The notes under the pieces were generated by a model. The model made no database searches. It saw only the letters and a list, made by a program, of their open reading frames with translations, and was not told the origin of the DNA. This document shows positions 34,866 through 46,968 of a DNA stretch of 64,000 bases, in pieces. Positions within the stretch are counted from its first letter, which is position 1. The number at the start of each line of letters is the position of its first letter. The position numbers and the translations under genes are program-made. Location: NCBI GenBank assembly GCA_018350325.1, contig JAEVLN010000017.1:310001-374000 (forward strand). Reading direction: 5' to 3'. The DNA comes from Globodera rostochiensis. Its lineage: Eukaryota > Nematoda > Chromadorea > Rhabditida > Heteroderidae.

Positions 34866-35890
34866 TAGAGATCGGACTTGAGGACCGATCGAGAATCTCG
34901 AATCTCGTAAAATCTCGAAAAAAAATTTAAAAGCATCGAGATTCGTTCGAGATCACTGAAAAATCGGAATAACTACTTTATATGGGACTGGCTCGGATCC
35001 GAATAAAAATACCACCAATCGATTCCGCTCGTCGAGCTGATTACGAATCCGCAAAAATATTGAGTCGGACTCAACTATGAAGAAAGTTATGGCTCCTCAA
35101 AGTTGGCCGAAAAACCATAGGGGGACCCTTTAGGTCAACATTTTTGAAAAAAATTTGTATTCTAAAAATTGTCTGAAAATATGTAATTTGACACGGAAAA
35201 TAGCAGCCAAAGTACCGCACACTCGACTACGGCGGCCAGTAGGTGGGGCGAGACTCCGGGCTCCGGAAGAAGTCCGCGCGTGACCCGGCTGGGGGTCTCG
35301 CGCGCGCCCGCTCCGCGGGTCCCCGCGCGCTCGCCCCCCAGTGGCGCTCGTCAGACTTCTTACTCCGCCCTTCGTCTCGCCCCACTACTTGCTCCGTCAT
35401 CGCATGCTCGCTGTTGGCGGCCCGTTACACGGCCTTTCATTTTATTTATCCGGCTTTTGTTACTTAAAATTCGTTTTTCCTGTATTTTCAAGTTTTTAAA
35501 CCGGTTCAAAATCTGCTTTAAATTCTCAATTTTTATTTTCTATTGACGAATTCGTAATCAGCGATCAAATAACATACTTTCAGACAATTTTTAGAATAAA
35601 AAATTTTCAAAAATGTTGACCTAAAGGGTACCCCTATGGTTTTTCGGCCAACTTTGAGGAGCCATAACTTTCTTCATAGTTGAGTCCGACTCAAAATTCT
35701 TGCGGATTCGTAATCAGCTCGACGAGCGGAATCGATTGGTGGTATTTTTATTCGGATCTGAGCCAGTCCCATATAAAGTAGAGATACCGAAAAATCTTCA
35801 AAAAATCTCGGTAAAAATTGTTCGATCGAGATTTCGCTCGAGAATCTCGAAAAAATCTCGTCGAGATCCTGAGAGTTCGCACAAGTCCAC
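34866..35890. mobile_element. Large foldback element with GC-rich core
   Basis: Arms 34973-35172 and 35572-35781 are nearly perfect inverses; both contain CCAATCGATTCCGCTCGTCG, AGTTATGGCTCCTCAAAGTT (or its complement) and CCCATATAAAGTAG-type ends. Outside them, GATCGAGAATCTCG words continue the symmetry. The centre (about 35220-35430) is strongly GC-rich in an AT-rich region and contains its own inverted pair (GTAGGTGGGGCGAGACTCCG versus CGTCTCGCCCCACTAC). Open frames in the centre have no recognisable family. Related arm fragments occur at 782-850 and 54945-54990. Confidence 0.85.
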
Positions 35891-36460
35891 GATGATTTTC
35901 GTTTGCAAAAATTTCGATCATTTATTTCAAATAGGTAACTCCATTTTCGACAAGTTTGCTTTTTCGCTTACATATTACGACATTTTTAATTCTTAAGATA
36001 AGTTCCACTCCCTCTTTAGAAGAACGAAATCGCAGATTATTAGCTTCAAGTCCTAAATTTTATTTTTTCTTGCGTTGTCCAATGCTTACCACAAAATTTC
36101 ACGTTTACTAAATATTTATTTTCAGTTCACCCAACAATAAATAAAAAGAGAATAACAGAGAAAATAAATAGAATGAATGAATGCAAATAACAGATAAGTT
36201 AAGAAAGCGCAAAACAAAAACATTTTTAAGTTAACCGACAAAAAGGCAGCACAACAAATGGAGAAATATCGCTAGGAACGTAACAAAACAAATCAATTAA
36301 ACGAGCAAACCATATTCACAATTTTTTTTTAAGGTTTGGGATTTTAAATTCTCCAACATTTGTTTTCGTTTTTTTACCAGTAGTTGGAAATGTGGAAGAA
36401 TTTGAGTTAATTTCCTAGAGATAAGAAAATGCATCAAATTCAGAGTCAGTCCCGTGAAAG
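35891..36460. other. Spacer before STT3 3' end, nothing recognised
   Basis: AT-rich DNA downstream of the STT3 stop codon; no exon, repeat unit or RNA gene was recognised. Confidence 0.5.
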
Positions 36461-39400
36461 TCATCGGCGATTGGACGGTTTGAGCACTCTGAAGAATTTC
36501 GTTTTGAGAAAATGAAAATTCAGTTCATATTTGGGACCTGAAAACGCGAACAATCCAATGTTCACTGGTGTACGCCTCTTCCAAATGGAGCAAATCAAAG
36601 TTTTTATTGCCAATTTCCGCATGCCGAACGCGATCGTAGCCAGTAGGGCGACCCTTTAAATGATTTTAGGAAATATTCGTCCAAATTCCTCACATGTTCA
36701 GTGTGCACTGTGCCAAAACGGTGGTAGCACAATTTGTACATCAAACAGTTCAGCATGGTGGCGGAACTATACATTTATTAAACATTGGTAAAATAATCTC
36801 AGTAAATGTAACACAAACCAACCCTTCTTTGTCGATGCGAAACTCGCCATTCTTTGTATAATAGTCATTCTCATGGATATGTCGGCCCTCCGGCGTTGAG
36901 CCACCGATTCGAACCATCCACAGGAACTTGTTGATATCGAAAATGGGTTTTGATAAGATTTTTTGATGAAAAGGTGAATTGGAAATATTTTTTCAAAGTT
37001 TAGAAAACGCCAAAAATTCCAAATGCTCTGTCTGCGTACCGTCGGACGAATATCCGGTGATTCCACCAAAAATGACCAACACGTAATCGACGTCCAACTC
37101 GTGCATTATTTCGTAGGCGTGCGATTCGTTGGACGCCATCGCTTGTCCGACGCGGGAAATGTGCGTGTTGTTCCACGTGTTGTTGTCCACAATTGTCTGA
37201 TTTTGAGTTCTATTTTATGGTGATTTTTGACCAAAAGAGTATTGTCCAAAGTTTTCAAGATTTTATAAGACGGACAACACAAAGTGTCTATTTTACCCAG
37301 AATATAATTTAATTAATGTTTTAAAAAACCAACCGTACGGTTAGCCATTGCCGAAATTTGATAGCCATAATCCCACCAGGACATCACTTTAGCGTCCTAA
37401 GCAAAAAAAGTGTGAAATATTCGTTAAAACTTCAGCCTGCCTCAGGCGTGTTTTTACGCAGCCAATAATAAGCCTCGCGAAAATCGTCAAAAATTATGCG
37501 TCCGCCATCGCCTGATCGGGCCGAAAGGACAATGGAAGGACTGCTGTACGCTTCGGATGTAACCTGAAAAAGGTTCAAAGGCTCAACAAAACAGAAACAA
37601 TCGACAACCCAAGTGCTGTGGTACACAAAACTGATCAGACAAATTGCCATGGCAAGCGTAACCACCAACGCAATCTGAAAAGGCAATAAACATTCAAGCG
37701 ACCAAAGCCCCCGCATTGATGTCGCTGACCTCCTGCTTGTACGGGTAGTTCTCGTCCCCTCGGTGATGCCGTGCTCCTCCGCCACCGCCGCCGCCGCTTT
37801 TCCCTCCTCCGCCACCGCCGCCGCCGCTTTTCCCTCCTCCGCCCGCTTTCCCCCCTTTCTCCGCAGAAACTTCGGCAGCCGTCGGCTTTCCTTTGGGCTT
37901 TTCGCCGCCACTTCCGCTGAACAAATCGACGTTTGCGATGTAACTGCTGAGTGTGCTGGAGACGGCGATCCCGCCGAGAATGCACCTCAAAGAAGAAGCT
38001 CTTTTGTCAAGATTAAGTAAATTCTAGGCTTATTGCAGCTGGGAGGTGGGCTTCTATAAAAACTATGTTTAATTTCGTTGTTATGTAAGCAAATCACAGC
38101 CCTTCTTCATTAAAATTGTTCCGGGTTTTTGATCGGACAAATAGTTAATTCCACTGCGCATTCCGTTTACTCAGAATATTCATTCATTATGGTACCACTT
38201 CACTCATCCGAATGGTTGTTAAAACACCAAATTTCAAAAAACAAAAATGTACTGACATTATTGGGGCGAGCACGAGCATCAGACGGACCATAACCCCGGC
38301 AAAATAAATGGAGGTCAGCCCGTAGAGAATGATGAAAATGTTCTGATCCGTGAGCTTTTTGAAGCAAAAGTATAGGCCAGCTTAAGGAGAATCGATAAAC
38401 CGAATAATAAATTTAAAAACCCGGGAAAGTGAAGACGAGAAATTGGAGGTCGAAATAGAAAGAACTCCACGCGGTGGGCTGATGCTCTGACACGGAGGCA
38501 ATGATCGGAATGTTGTTCTTGGCGTATGAAGGGTCCAGAAGGGAGTAGAAACGGCCCGTCCAAGGAGCAATCTCTGGGAAAAAAACAAAATATTAAATAA
38601 AAATGAAACAAATTTACTGTGGAGAAAAGTGGCCAAAATAAGTGCCAGAAAAGCGGCGCCGCCGAAAACGAGTAAAATCGAGCGAAGGACCAGCTGAAAA
38701 CGGTCGGCGGCCATTTTGGAACGCATCCATTGGGCAAAAGCGACGATTTGACAAAATCCGAACACCGCAAAAGCCTACAAAATGCTAATGTCCGGTATAA
38801 ATGTGACAATATACGGACTGACCCCCATATGTTCCGAAGTTGAGACCGGTTGAAACCCGACAAACGGAATTTGCATCGACAGAATTGTGCCCAATGTGTA
38901 AACCTTTATGGCTTTGACAAATTAGGCTAATTGCTTTTCTGATATTATTTAAATTTAACACACTGTCGAATAGGCGACATAAACTCTGTGGGAGAAACGG
39001 CCCGTGCAAATCAAAGCCTAAAGAAACGGAGGGAAAGGCACAAAAACGCAATTTACCAGCACGTGAAGAGGAATCAGATTGATCAAAAACACGTAGCCAC
39101 CCCAACTGAAAACAAAAATTTTATAAATTTTGGTCAAATAAATACCCTGGAATTCAAATAGTGCCACCTGCGGGGGTCTTACAAATTAGCCCTCTCGCCC
39201 AAGTTATAACAAACTCACCCATAGAACTTGACTCGTTCTCTGTTTGTTTTTGCTTATCGCTCTCCCAAAAACGGATGTAAATTAATGTACTAATTGGCTC
39301 ATTGCCCAACCCCCCGGGGCGGATCATTGGCTTAGGCTTAGGGGATAACCGACTGACCTCGACACCATGTAAAAATAGGCGAGCGCGCAAAGGACGGAAT

Positions 39401-40578
39401 TGAAAATTGAGCCTGTCTTCACAGACTTGACCCACAAATAATAGGTGAGCAGCATGCAAAAGATCGCAATGCCCTAAAGGAATTTGACTGAATGATTAGC
39501 CCCACCCGCCCTCTCATGAGAGACACCTCATTGTCGTAGGAACCCGCGACAGAGCGTGAAATGTATCCGGGTACAATTGCTAAGCGAAAAAAATGCTGTT
39601 TTTCTTATTGAAATGTGCTTTTTCTTTTCCAAGCAATTTCACCAAAATTCTCAAAATAAAAAAATGCATTTAAAGTCAATAAATCGAAGAAAAAATAAAT
39701 TGAAATTAGCAAAGCAAAAGAACCTATCAACGCAGCAGCAATTAGACCAGCACCTTCGCTCTGAAATAAAAAATATATAAATCGTTGGAACGGGGCGACG
39801 GTGGGGGGGGGGGGGGGTGACCCCTTCCTCCAAATTAAGTTTAAATTGTGGGTCAATCTCTTTACAAAGGCATTTTAATTTTAAATTTTTCTTTGCGGTA
39901 CCACAAATCATGCTAAAAGTAAATTCATGGTCGTTTTTCTTTTTAATCACTGTACCTGAACTTCTTTAGTCAGCAAATAAGTGATCTGAATCAGTAATTT
40001 ACCGCTAAAATAAAACCAAAAATTTGCAAATCGCACCAAAACGGTAAAGGAACTGAAAAGTGGAGCCAAAAACACGCAAACTTCGCGGATGTCAATGGAA
40101 ACATTGAGGAGGTTGAGGAAGCGGTGGATGAACATGCTCGTCAGCATGAGACCTAAGCAAATATTTCTGATCAAGCAAAAAAAAACAAACCCGGGTAAAT
40201 TGTCCCGCCAATTATACGGCCCAACGGGTACCAAGCAAACGCTAAATTGCGATTAGAGTTAAGGCGGTATTTATTTGGCTTTGCTTACCGTCAAACCAAT
40301 TGTGGAAGCTGTAGTAGCCTTCTTCCGTAAGGTATTTGGTGGTCCGATAGTTAAAATACGGATCGAACTCATGCTAATTAAGAGAAGAAAAAAGTAAAAA
40401 TGCTAAAGACCGTTTTACAAAAAAAAAAACTTACAATGACCGACTCAAAACGAATAACAGCGAAAAGTCGGACAGTGAACGAGACGATGGCAGAAAGTGA
40501 AAGGACGACCAACTTCAGAAGGGTCTCCTTCTGTTTATGGGAGAGAGCCAAAACATTATGGAGAGCGGATGACGACAT
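36461..40578 (-). CDS. stt3: STT3, catalytic subunit of oligosaccharyltransferase
   Basis: ER membrane enzyme that transfers the dolichol-linked glycan to Asn-X-Ser/Thr. ATG 40578 starts [20 protein letters not shown] and TM1. The next exons encode [20 protein letters not shown] and SFHNWFDG (first acidic catalytic motif), [15 protein letters not shown] helices, [16 protein letters not shown] (second acidic motif), many TM helices, and [20 protein letters not shown] plus [20 protein letters not shown] (the flexible loop). The C-terminal domain has [34 protein letters not shown] with the WWDYG sequon-binding motif, [19 protein letters not shown] and [17 protein letters not shown], the DK-motif exon near 36.9 kb, and a last exon RVLKPSNRR ending at 36461. 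Unusually, the cytosolic loop before the C-terminal domain carries a Lys/Ala segment and two Gly8-type runs (37740-37870) encoded by a duplicated TCC/GCC-rich unit. Confidence 0.96.
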
Positions 40579-40701
40579 TAGATCATTTTAAGTATATTAT
40601 ATTTACCTGTATAAAGCAACATTATTCAAGAAAATACGAGATTATGCGGTGATTTGGGGGGGGGGAAGGGGGTGTTACAACCGTACGAGAACATTTCGCT
40701 G

Positions 40702-41849
40702 AACGGACCCCAATTCGTTTTTGGCCAATTCGTTTTTTACCCAATTCGTTTTTGGCCAATTCGTTTTTTACCCAATTCGTTTTTGGGACGATTCGTTTTT
40801 TTGGGACGATTCGTTTTTTTGGGGACGATTCGTTTTTTTGGGACGATTCGTTTTTTTAGGGACGATTCGTTTTTTAGTAAGAAAAAAGCATTTATGAGCG
40901 GAATTTGAAGGTTTTATGCAACTTTTTAAGTGTATTCAGGGGTTACTGAGGTAGCTGATCACGAATATGACATCAGATTTATCATAAGACATCATCTAAT
41001 CTATGATTTCGACATCTATGTTTTTGTAAAAAAATTAAAAATGTTTTTTTTCAAAGTTGAGAAAAAGGTGTTTTTAGGGGTATTCGGGGTAGAGCCCGGT
41101 GATTTCACGTCTTGCGGGAATAGTATCGTCTCTTCAGAGCCGCTACGTTGAAGGCGCTCTCTCGCCGGGTAGAGACTAGTGATAAGAAATGGAAAAAATC
41201 ACTACACTGGGATGCGATATCGTTCTCTGGTCTTCGATTTCTTATCATTTCTTATCACTAGTCTCTACCCGGCGAGAGAGCGCCTTCAACGTAGCGGCTC
41301 TGAAGAGACGATACTATTCCCGCAAGACGTGAAATCACCGGGCTCTAATTCGGGGGCGTAGAATCCGAACCCGACTCTCTTGTTGTAATTTCGTGCATTT
41401 CCAACGATTTTGAGCAATAAATGTGATTTTTGAAATTTCGAAAAAAAATTCGAATTCGGGTCCGGGGTTCGAAATTGGTCTATATAAATATCGGATTCTG
41501 ATTCTACGCCCCGAATACCCCTAAAAACACCTTTTTCTCAACTTTGAAAAAAAACATTTTTAATTTTTTTACAAAAACATAGATGTCGAAATCATAGATT
41601 AGATGATGTCTTATGATAAATCTGATGTCATATTCGTGATCAGCTACCTCAGTAACCCCTGAATACACTTAAAAAGTTGCAAAAAACCTTCAAATTCCGC
41701 TCATAAATGCTTTTTTCTTACTAAAAAACGAATCGTCCCTAAAAAAACGAATCGTCCCAAAAAAAACGAATCGTCCCAAAAAAAACGAATCGGGTCAAAA
41801 ACGAATTGGGTAAAAAACGAATTGGCCAAAAACGAATTGGGTATTTACC
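40702..41849. mobile_element. Foldback element with AATTCGTTTTT tandem-word ends, 10-bp target duplication
   Basis: Left words (40711-40877): CCAATTCGTTTTTGGCCAAT, then CGATTCGTTTTTTTGGGA units. Right words (41723-41849) are the inverse, ending ACGAATTGGGTATTTACC. Between the words and the centre, arms of about 200 bases are almost identical inverses, containing GCTGATCACGAATATGACAT and CTATGATTTCGACATCTATG. CATTTCGCTG flanks both sides (40692-40701 and 41850-41859), a 10-bp target duplication. The arms are related to those of the 2126-2733 element. A separate 256-bp palindrome has inserted at 41091-41346. Confidence 0.88.
41091..41346. mobile_element. 256-bp near-perfect palindromic MITE nested in a foldback element
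   Basis: Starts AGAGCCCGGTGATTTCACGT and ends with the exact inverse. The two arms of roughly 105 bases match throughout (including GGGAATAGTATCGTCTCTTC and GCGCTCTCTCGCCGGGTAGA), leaving a ~45-base loop. ATTCGGGG occurs immediately outside both ends (about 41082-41089 and 41348-41355), a probable target duplication with degenerate edges. No coding capacity. Confidence 0.85.
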
Positions 41850-41859
41850 CATTTCGCTG

Positions 41860-42733
41860 TGCGTCATTTTGCCGAATGGAGTTCCATTGATCAATTTTTG
41901 CGCCCATTTTAGACTTTTGCATATTTTGGGTCAATTTCATAACCCATTTCAGACTTGACTTTTTTTTTGTCCAAGAATGCTTCAATTTTAGAAATAAATG
42001 TAGGATTTAGGCGCCCATAAGATTTAATAGAGCGCAAAGACATACCCGAAGTTGAAACAAAAAAAGGCAGAGCTAAATTTTTATTTTGGTTGGGAATATA
42101 AGGAATCCTTCGAGGCAGAAGAAGACGGCGATATTGATCAATTCATTGAATAATTCATTGGGTGCTTATGGTGAAAAAGACGTTCCCAAAGGCCAAAGAA
42201 TGATGCGAAGCTTTGGGGCCGTTAGCAAATTTACACATCTGTGTTGCCCCCCACCTCCTTAAAGCCATCATTTTTTTAAAGAATGTAACAAATTGTTCAT
42301 AGATATTATTTATTTACTCAAAAACGCCAGAAAATTAAGTGAACAAAAGAATTTTCTTTGAAGTATCTGGTATTAGTATATCAGTCATTCATCTGCAACT
42401 TTAAAAAAAAACACCCCCTAAAATCGAAAGAAAAATGCAATAAAAAGAAAAAAATGCACCCCTAAGTATCGACTTTTTTTGGTGCCCCCTCCCCCCCACG
42501 CGAAAATTTTTTTCTGGCTACGGCCCTGGTGGCACTCTCGAAGTTTGTCGAATATGACGTGCGGTCATTCCTTTGTAATTTTTTTCTTTATTACGTTTTT
42601 TATACAAATAAATTTCAAACATAAATTCGCTTTTTTCATAAATAATTAGTTAATGGCTATTCACAGAATTATTCAGTGAAAAACTGCGATTAAAAGCAAA
42701 AAATATTTGTTTGTTGAACACTTTCCAACGGCC
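41860..42733. other. Spacer downstream of the dynein chain gene
   Basis: No supported exon. The segment 42470-42535 (GCACCCCTAAG to GGCTACGGCCCTGG) resembles the start of the dispersed repeat seen near 2019-2080, where AAGGGCGTAGCCAGG appears on the other strand. Otherwise only AT-rich sequence is seen. Confidence 0.45.
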
Positions 42734-45700
42734 CTAATCTTCCAACGACGACTGTTGTTTCTGTTGTTGTGAATCTCCCGCTGTACGCGGCGTCACATTC
42801 TGCTGAGAGCTCATTGATGACGAGAAATCGTCGCTTTCATCAGGAGCATCCTCAAAGTCCTCCTCCTCCCCCTCGTCGTTGTTGTTGTTGTTTACATTGT
42901 TTGCCCCACCTTCCAGCTCATCCTCCATTTCTGCTTTGACATGTACCGTCGATGTACCCCCTCGGGGGCTGCTTGTCCGCGCTGTTCTCTGAAAAGAAAC
43001 TAATAGTAAGGTTCTTCCATTGTCCCAAGAATTATAAAGTTTGTATTAAAATCTAAAAGTCTCTAAACGATGAAACAGAAAAGCAGGCCAATCCCACTAA
43101 CAATCCCATCACATGACAAGCATACCTACCTCTTCAGATTCAGCCGGTATTGCGATCTGAGAAGATGCCGCCGAGTGACCACCACCTCCCGACAAAACAT
43201 TGAACGTCCCCCCGCCGCCGCTGTGTCCAGACTTTACCGAAGAAGCAGGACTTCGTTCTAATGAATTAATTAAAAAACAAAATGACTGTTTGAATCTAAC
43301 AAAATTCAGTAAAATCCAGCCAAAAAAGCGCGAGATTTCCTTCCCTGTTTTGCTTTTCGGCTGCCAGGGCGATTGCTTCATCTCCATTTTAACAAAAGCA
43401 CTAACGATGGTGGTCTTTGTCCTTGAGGAGAGAGCTAAAAAAGTTGGCGAGCATTGTGTTGTCGCCGGGTGCCTTCCCGCCGACGTCTCCGCCCGCACGT
43501 CGCGGCGACTGTTGTCCTCCGCCAGCTGAGAACAAACCACCACCGCCGTCCAGTGCCATTGTGTTCAGCCGAGCGAGAAAAGACTGCTCGTCCTCCGCCT
43601 CCACCTCTTTCTCGCCGGCCGACCTGAAGAATAGGATGTTTGAGTACATCGAGAGTGCTTTTTCAAAATTGCTTTCACCGCCATTTCCCTGTGAACAACC
43701 TGTAGCTGGAGAAGGGCGACGCATCGCCGCACTGCTGTGCCAACATCGGCACGTCCAGCAAGTCAGAACCAACCAGCGTCTCCTTGATGATGGCCAGCTT
43801 TTGGTCCGAGTCCCAGCCCTGATTTGTGAGCAGTTGGGTTCACTTTTATGAATGATTCGAAAGTAAAATCTTCTTATTTTACGCACCGTCGGAACAAAAA
43901 TACGATCCCTCTCCACAATGTATGCCGGTGCTGTAAACGGCAGGGAAAAGATGCGATGCGCAATGTATTTGTGCAGTTGTTGTGTGTTCAGGTCGTCCTT
44001 AGCTGATGTGTAAATCTAAAAGCATGGACTAACATTTCCATTCAATCTGCCAGAATTTCCGGGCACTGTTTTTTAAAGCTACATAAAGAGTCGATAGGCC
44101 TCACCAGGGCGGCGCCGTGCTGCAAGCAAAATTTGCGCACATGGTACTGAAGCCTGTCAAGCTGTTCGGCGCTTAACTCCATGTGAAGGTCACTCTTGGT
44201 GATGACCACTATGAGAATGGCACCGCAATTCTCCTCCAAAATGCCCTTCTCCGGCGGCAACAGCAACGGCGACGACTCTGGGTCATTGACAGTGCCACCA
44301 TTAACTCCACCAACAAGAGTGGCGTTCGACTCGGCCAAAGTAGCTGAAATTGGACAGCAAAATAAGCCTCGAACTCAAAACGCGACTAATTTTGCAGTTT
44401 TGAATCAATTTTCTTAAATACTCTAAAGTTTAAAAAGGGTATAGAAAGATTTAAAAAATATTACCAGTGGAATGATGCATCGACTCAATGGGCTCCATGT
44501 ATTCTTGCCAGAAACGAACTTCTGTAAAGGAAAAGCCCATAAATATTAAGTTTATTTCTGTGAATTAGTGGTGCGCTTTTAAAAAATTAACACAACTAAA
44601 AACAAATAACTCGACAATTTTATGCCAAATCCATAACATTCTGAAAAAAGACTTCCCCTCCCACCTTTTTTTGGTCTTTCGCTAAGTATCCCCATTTCGG
44701 ATAAACTATAATCAACGCCCCGCTCGAAAAGTAGTAATCGCCTCCCCGCACCTCTAGATCGGTTTGTCTCGTAAAGAGCTGTCGAATGATACCGCTTAGT
44801 GCGCAAGAAGACAAAATTTAGGTCAAATATCCATCTTGGCAAGTTTAAGTGGTTTCAAAAACCGGTTTAAACGCATTTCCGCAACTTAGGACCTATTTTT
44901 CCGATCTCAGCTCGTCATGACGAAGCGATCGGTATATCATTTATTCACTTTTGGAGTGGGACGTTCTCTATAAGTTCACCCTCCGTCTCCCCAATGTGTA
45001 CAAACGGTTTTTATTTTTTCGCTTTCCTACGTGCTTGCCGCGCCTGCACAATTTCTTCCGGTTGATAATGCTGTCGGATTTGCTCGTCCAGCAGGCGATA
45101 CCATTGAGACAGTGCGGGCATTATATTTCCCGGCTGTTCCATGGACGCGCAAACGCACACCGCGCACTTTGCCAACGTAGGCGGAAAGACAAAGCGCAAA
45201 AGCGACGCGCACTCGTCTTTCCCGTCCAGCAACCAAAGCGGCAGGTCGGCCGAGTCGGTCGGCCCGAGGAGGCCACTCGCGGCGCCGCCTTCAAAAAGCG
45301 ACTGTTTTACCTTTACCTACGAAAATTAATCCCCCCCCCCCTCTTTTGTTTTCGTTCCGTACAGCAAATGATTAAAGTTTTCGAAATCTAACAGAGATTA
45401 AAAAATACATTCGTGGAGAGCGGCCTTGGCCGGTCCCCCCCCCCCCTCCGACAGATATTGTATTGCTTATAACCCCAAATGCCATTGAATTCCTATTTTT
45501 TTTTCTAAACTTTTGTTTTTTAGCCAAAACCCCCGGAATCATTCACTCTCATTTCCTAACCTCCAAGCTGATAAGCGTAGCTGGCGTCAGTGTCCGCTTG
45601 AATTTGCAGGTAATTGTACTCGAGCACAGAATTTAGGCCGGGCCGTTCGCCTCGCGTCAGCCGGTTCACCAACGAACTCTTTCCACAGCGTTCGTTTCCT

Positions 45701-46033
45701 GTTAGCAAAATGTAAAAACAAATTATTTTTTTCTCCGTCGTCAATCAAAAGCACTGACCGAGCAGCACCACGCTGCCTTGGACGGCGGTGCTGTTCTTAG
45801 CACTGACCTCTTGCAGAATCCTCAACCTTAATTTTTAAAAGTTGTAAATAGTCGAAATTCAAGACAATTTAAAAATTAAAACTTTCTTATTATTTTTTCC
45901 AATTGGAGCCTCCAATCAGAAAACTTTAGAGAGATTGATTATAATTTTTACCAATTATGTTAAAGCTAAAACCTTCAACTCACCATATAAAATCGGAAAC
46001 CGGTAATTGCTGCTGTTGAGCATCAATTACCAT
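42734..46033 (-). CDS. dli-1: Cytoplasmic dynein light intermediate chain
   Basis: Subunit that binds the dynein heavy chain through a Ras-like G domain and cargo adaptors through its C-terminal tail. ATG 46033 gives MVIDAQQQQLPVSDFIW, joined to LRILQEVSAKNSTAVQGSVV, and then GNERCGKSSLVNRLTRGERP (P-loop) with GLNSVLEYNYLQI. Middle exons encode ADLPLWLLDGKDECASLLRF, ITKSDLHMELSAEQLDRLQY (the TKxD motif) and HVRKFCLQHGAALV. Later, RDRIFVPTGWDSDQKLAIIK and EAEDEQSFLARLNTM match the conserved dynein LIC core. DNTMLANFFSSLLKDKDHHR matches the conserved adaptor-binding helix. The tail is Gly/Ser-rich, then Asn/Glu/Asp-rich (EEEDFEDAPDESDD), ending QSSLED at 42734. Confidence 0.93.
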
Positions 46034-46968
46034 TGTATTGAATTTTGCAATGGAAGGATGGCAAATGTAGTTAATTTGCTGGTATTGATGCACTTTACGG
46101 ATTCGTAAATAGAAAATAAAAATTGGGAATTTATTAAAGCGGTTTTTGAATAGGTTGAAATTTTTTGCAAATTAAGGAAAAAACGACGTTAAGTAACAAA
46201 ATCCGGATAGGTATAATAATGAAAGGCCACTGGCGGCCCGCCAACAGTAGAGTTGGCCGGGATCGGGCGGGATTATCCCGGTTTTTAAAAGGTCGTAACC
46301 CCGCTGCTATGTTCGACAGTGAACTGTCTCGTCGTTCTTATACTGTGTGCATGTGAACTCGTCAGTAATTGCTTTCGAGAGTGGTTGATTTCAACAGTAA
46401 AGGGAATTTAAAAAAAATCATTCACAAAATGCCAGATGCATATTAATTAATAATTAATGGTCACTAATTGTTTCAAATGTTTCACCCGTAATCCCGATGA
46501 AAATGCACCCCTAAGAATGGGATTTTTGAGCGCAACGATTAAAAAAACGTGATTTTCGTGCTTTTCAGAGCAAGGCACGTTCAGAACAAAAAATAGTTAA
46601 AAACCCCATCCCTACTGGAGGAGTGGGGGTTGTTTCGGCCCCGCCCTGTGATTTCTTTTTTGCATAAAAACTGAACAATTTTTATTCAGAAACTTTTTTC
46701 AATTGAACTAAAACATAAAATTAATAATAATAATCTGAAAATTTGCAAGAATTTTAGGGATTCATTGGTAATTAAACTAAATACTCGGATTTATGAAGGC
46801 CGGGCGGGCCTTTACGGGCGCGCTTGTTTTAACCGGGCGTTTGATCAAAAGTTCAGCTGACGACATTCTTTTGATAAATTTATTAAGAACAAAACTGCAC
46901 CCGTTATACAATAATGGCTTCATTGACATTCCCGTAATTGTAAAAATTAATGTTATACATTTGCAAAT
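46034..46968. other. Spacer with a MITE fragment
   Basis: 46249-46290 matches one end of the 151-bp MITE at 6300-6450 (AGAGTTGGCCGGGATCGG, then GGGATTATCCCG). The partner end is missing, so it is a truncated copy. The rest is AT-rich with no supported exon. Confidence 0.6.
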
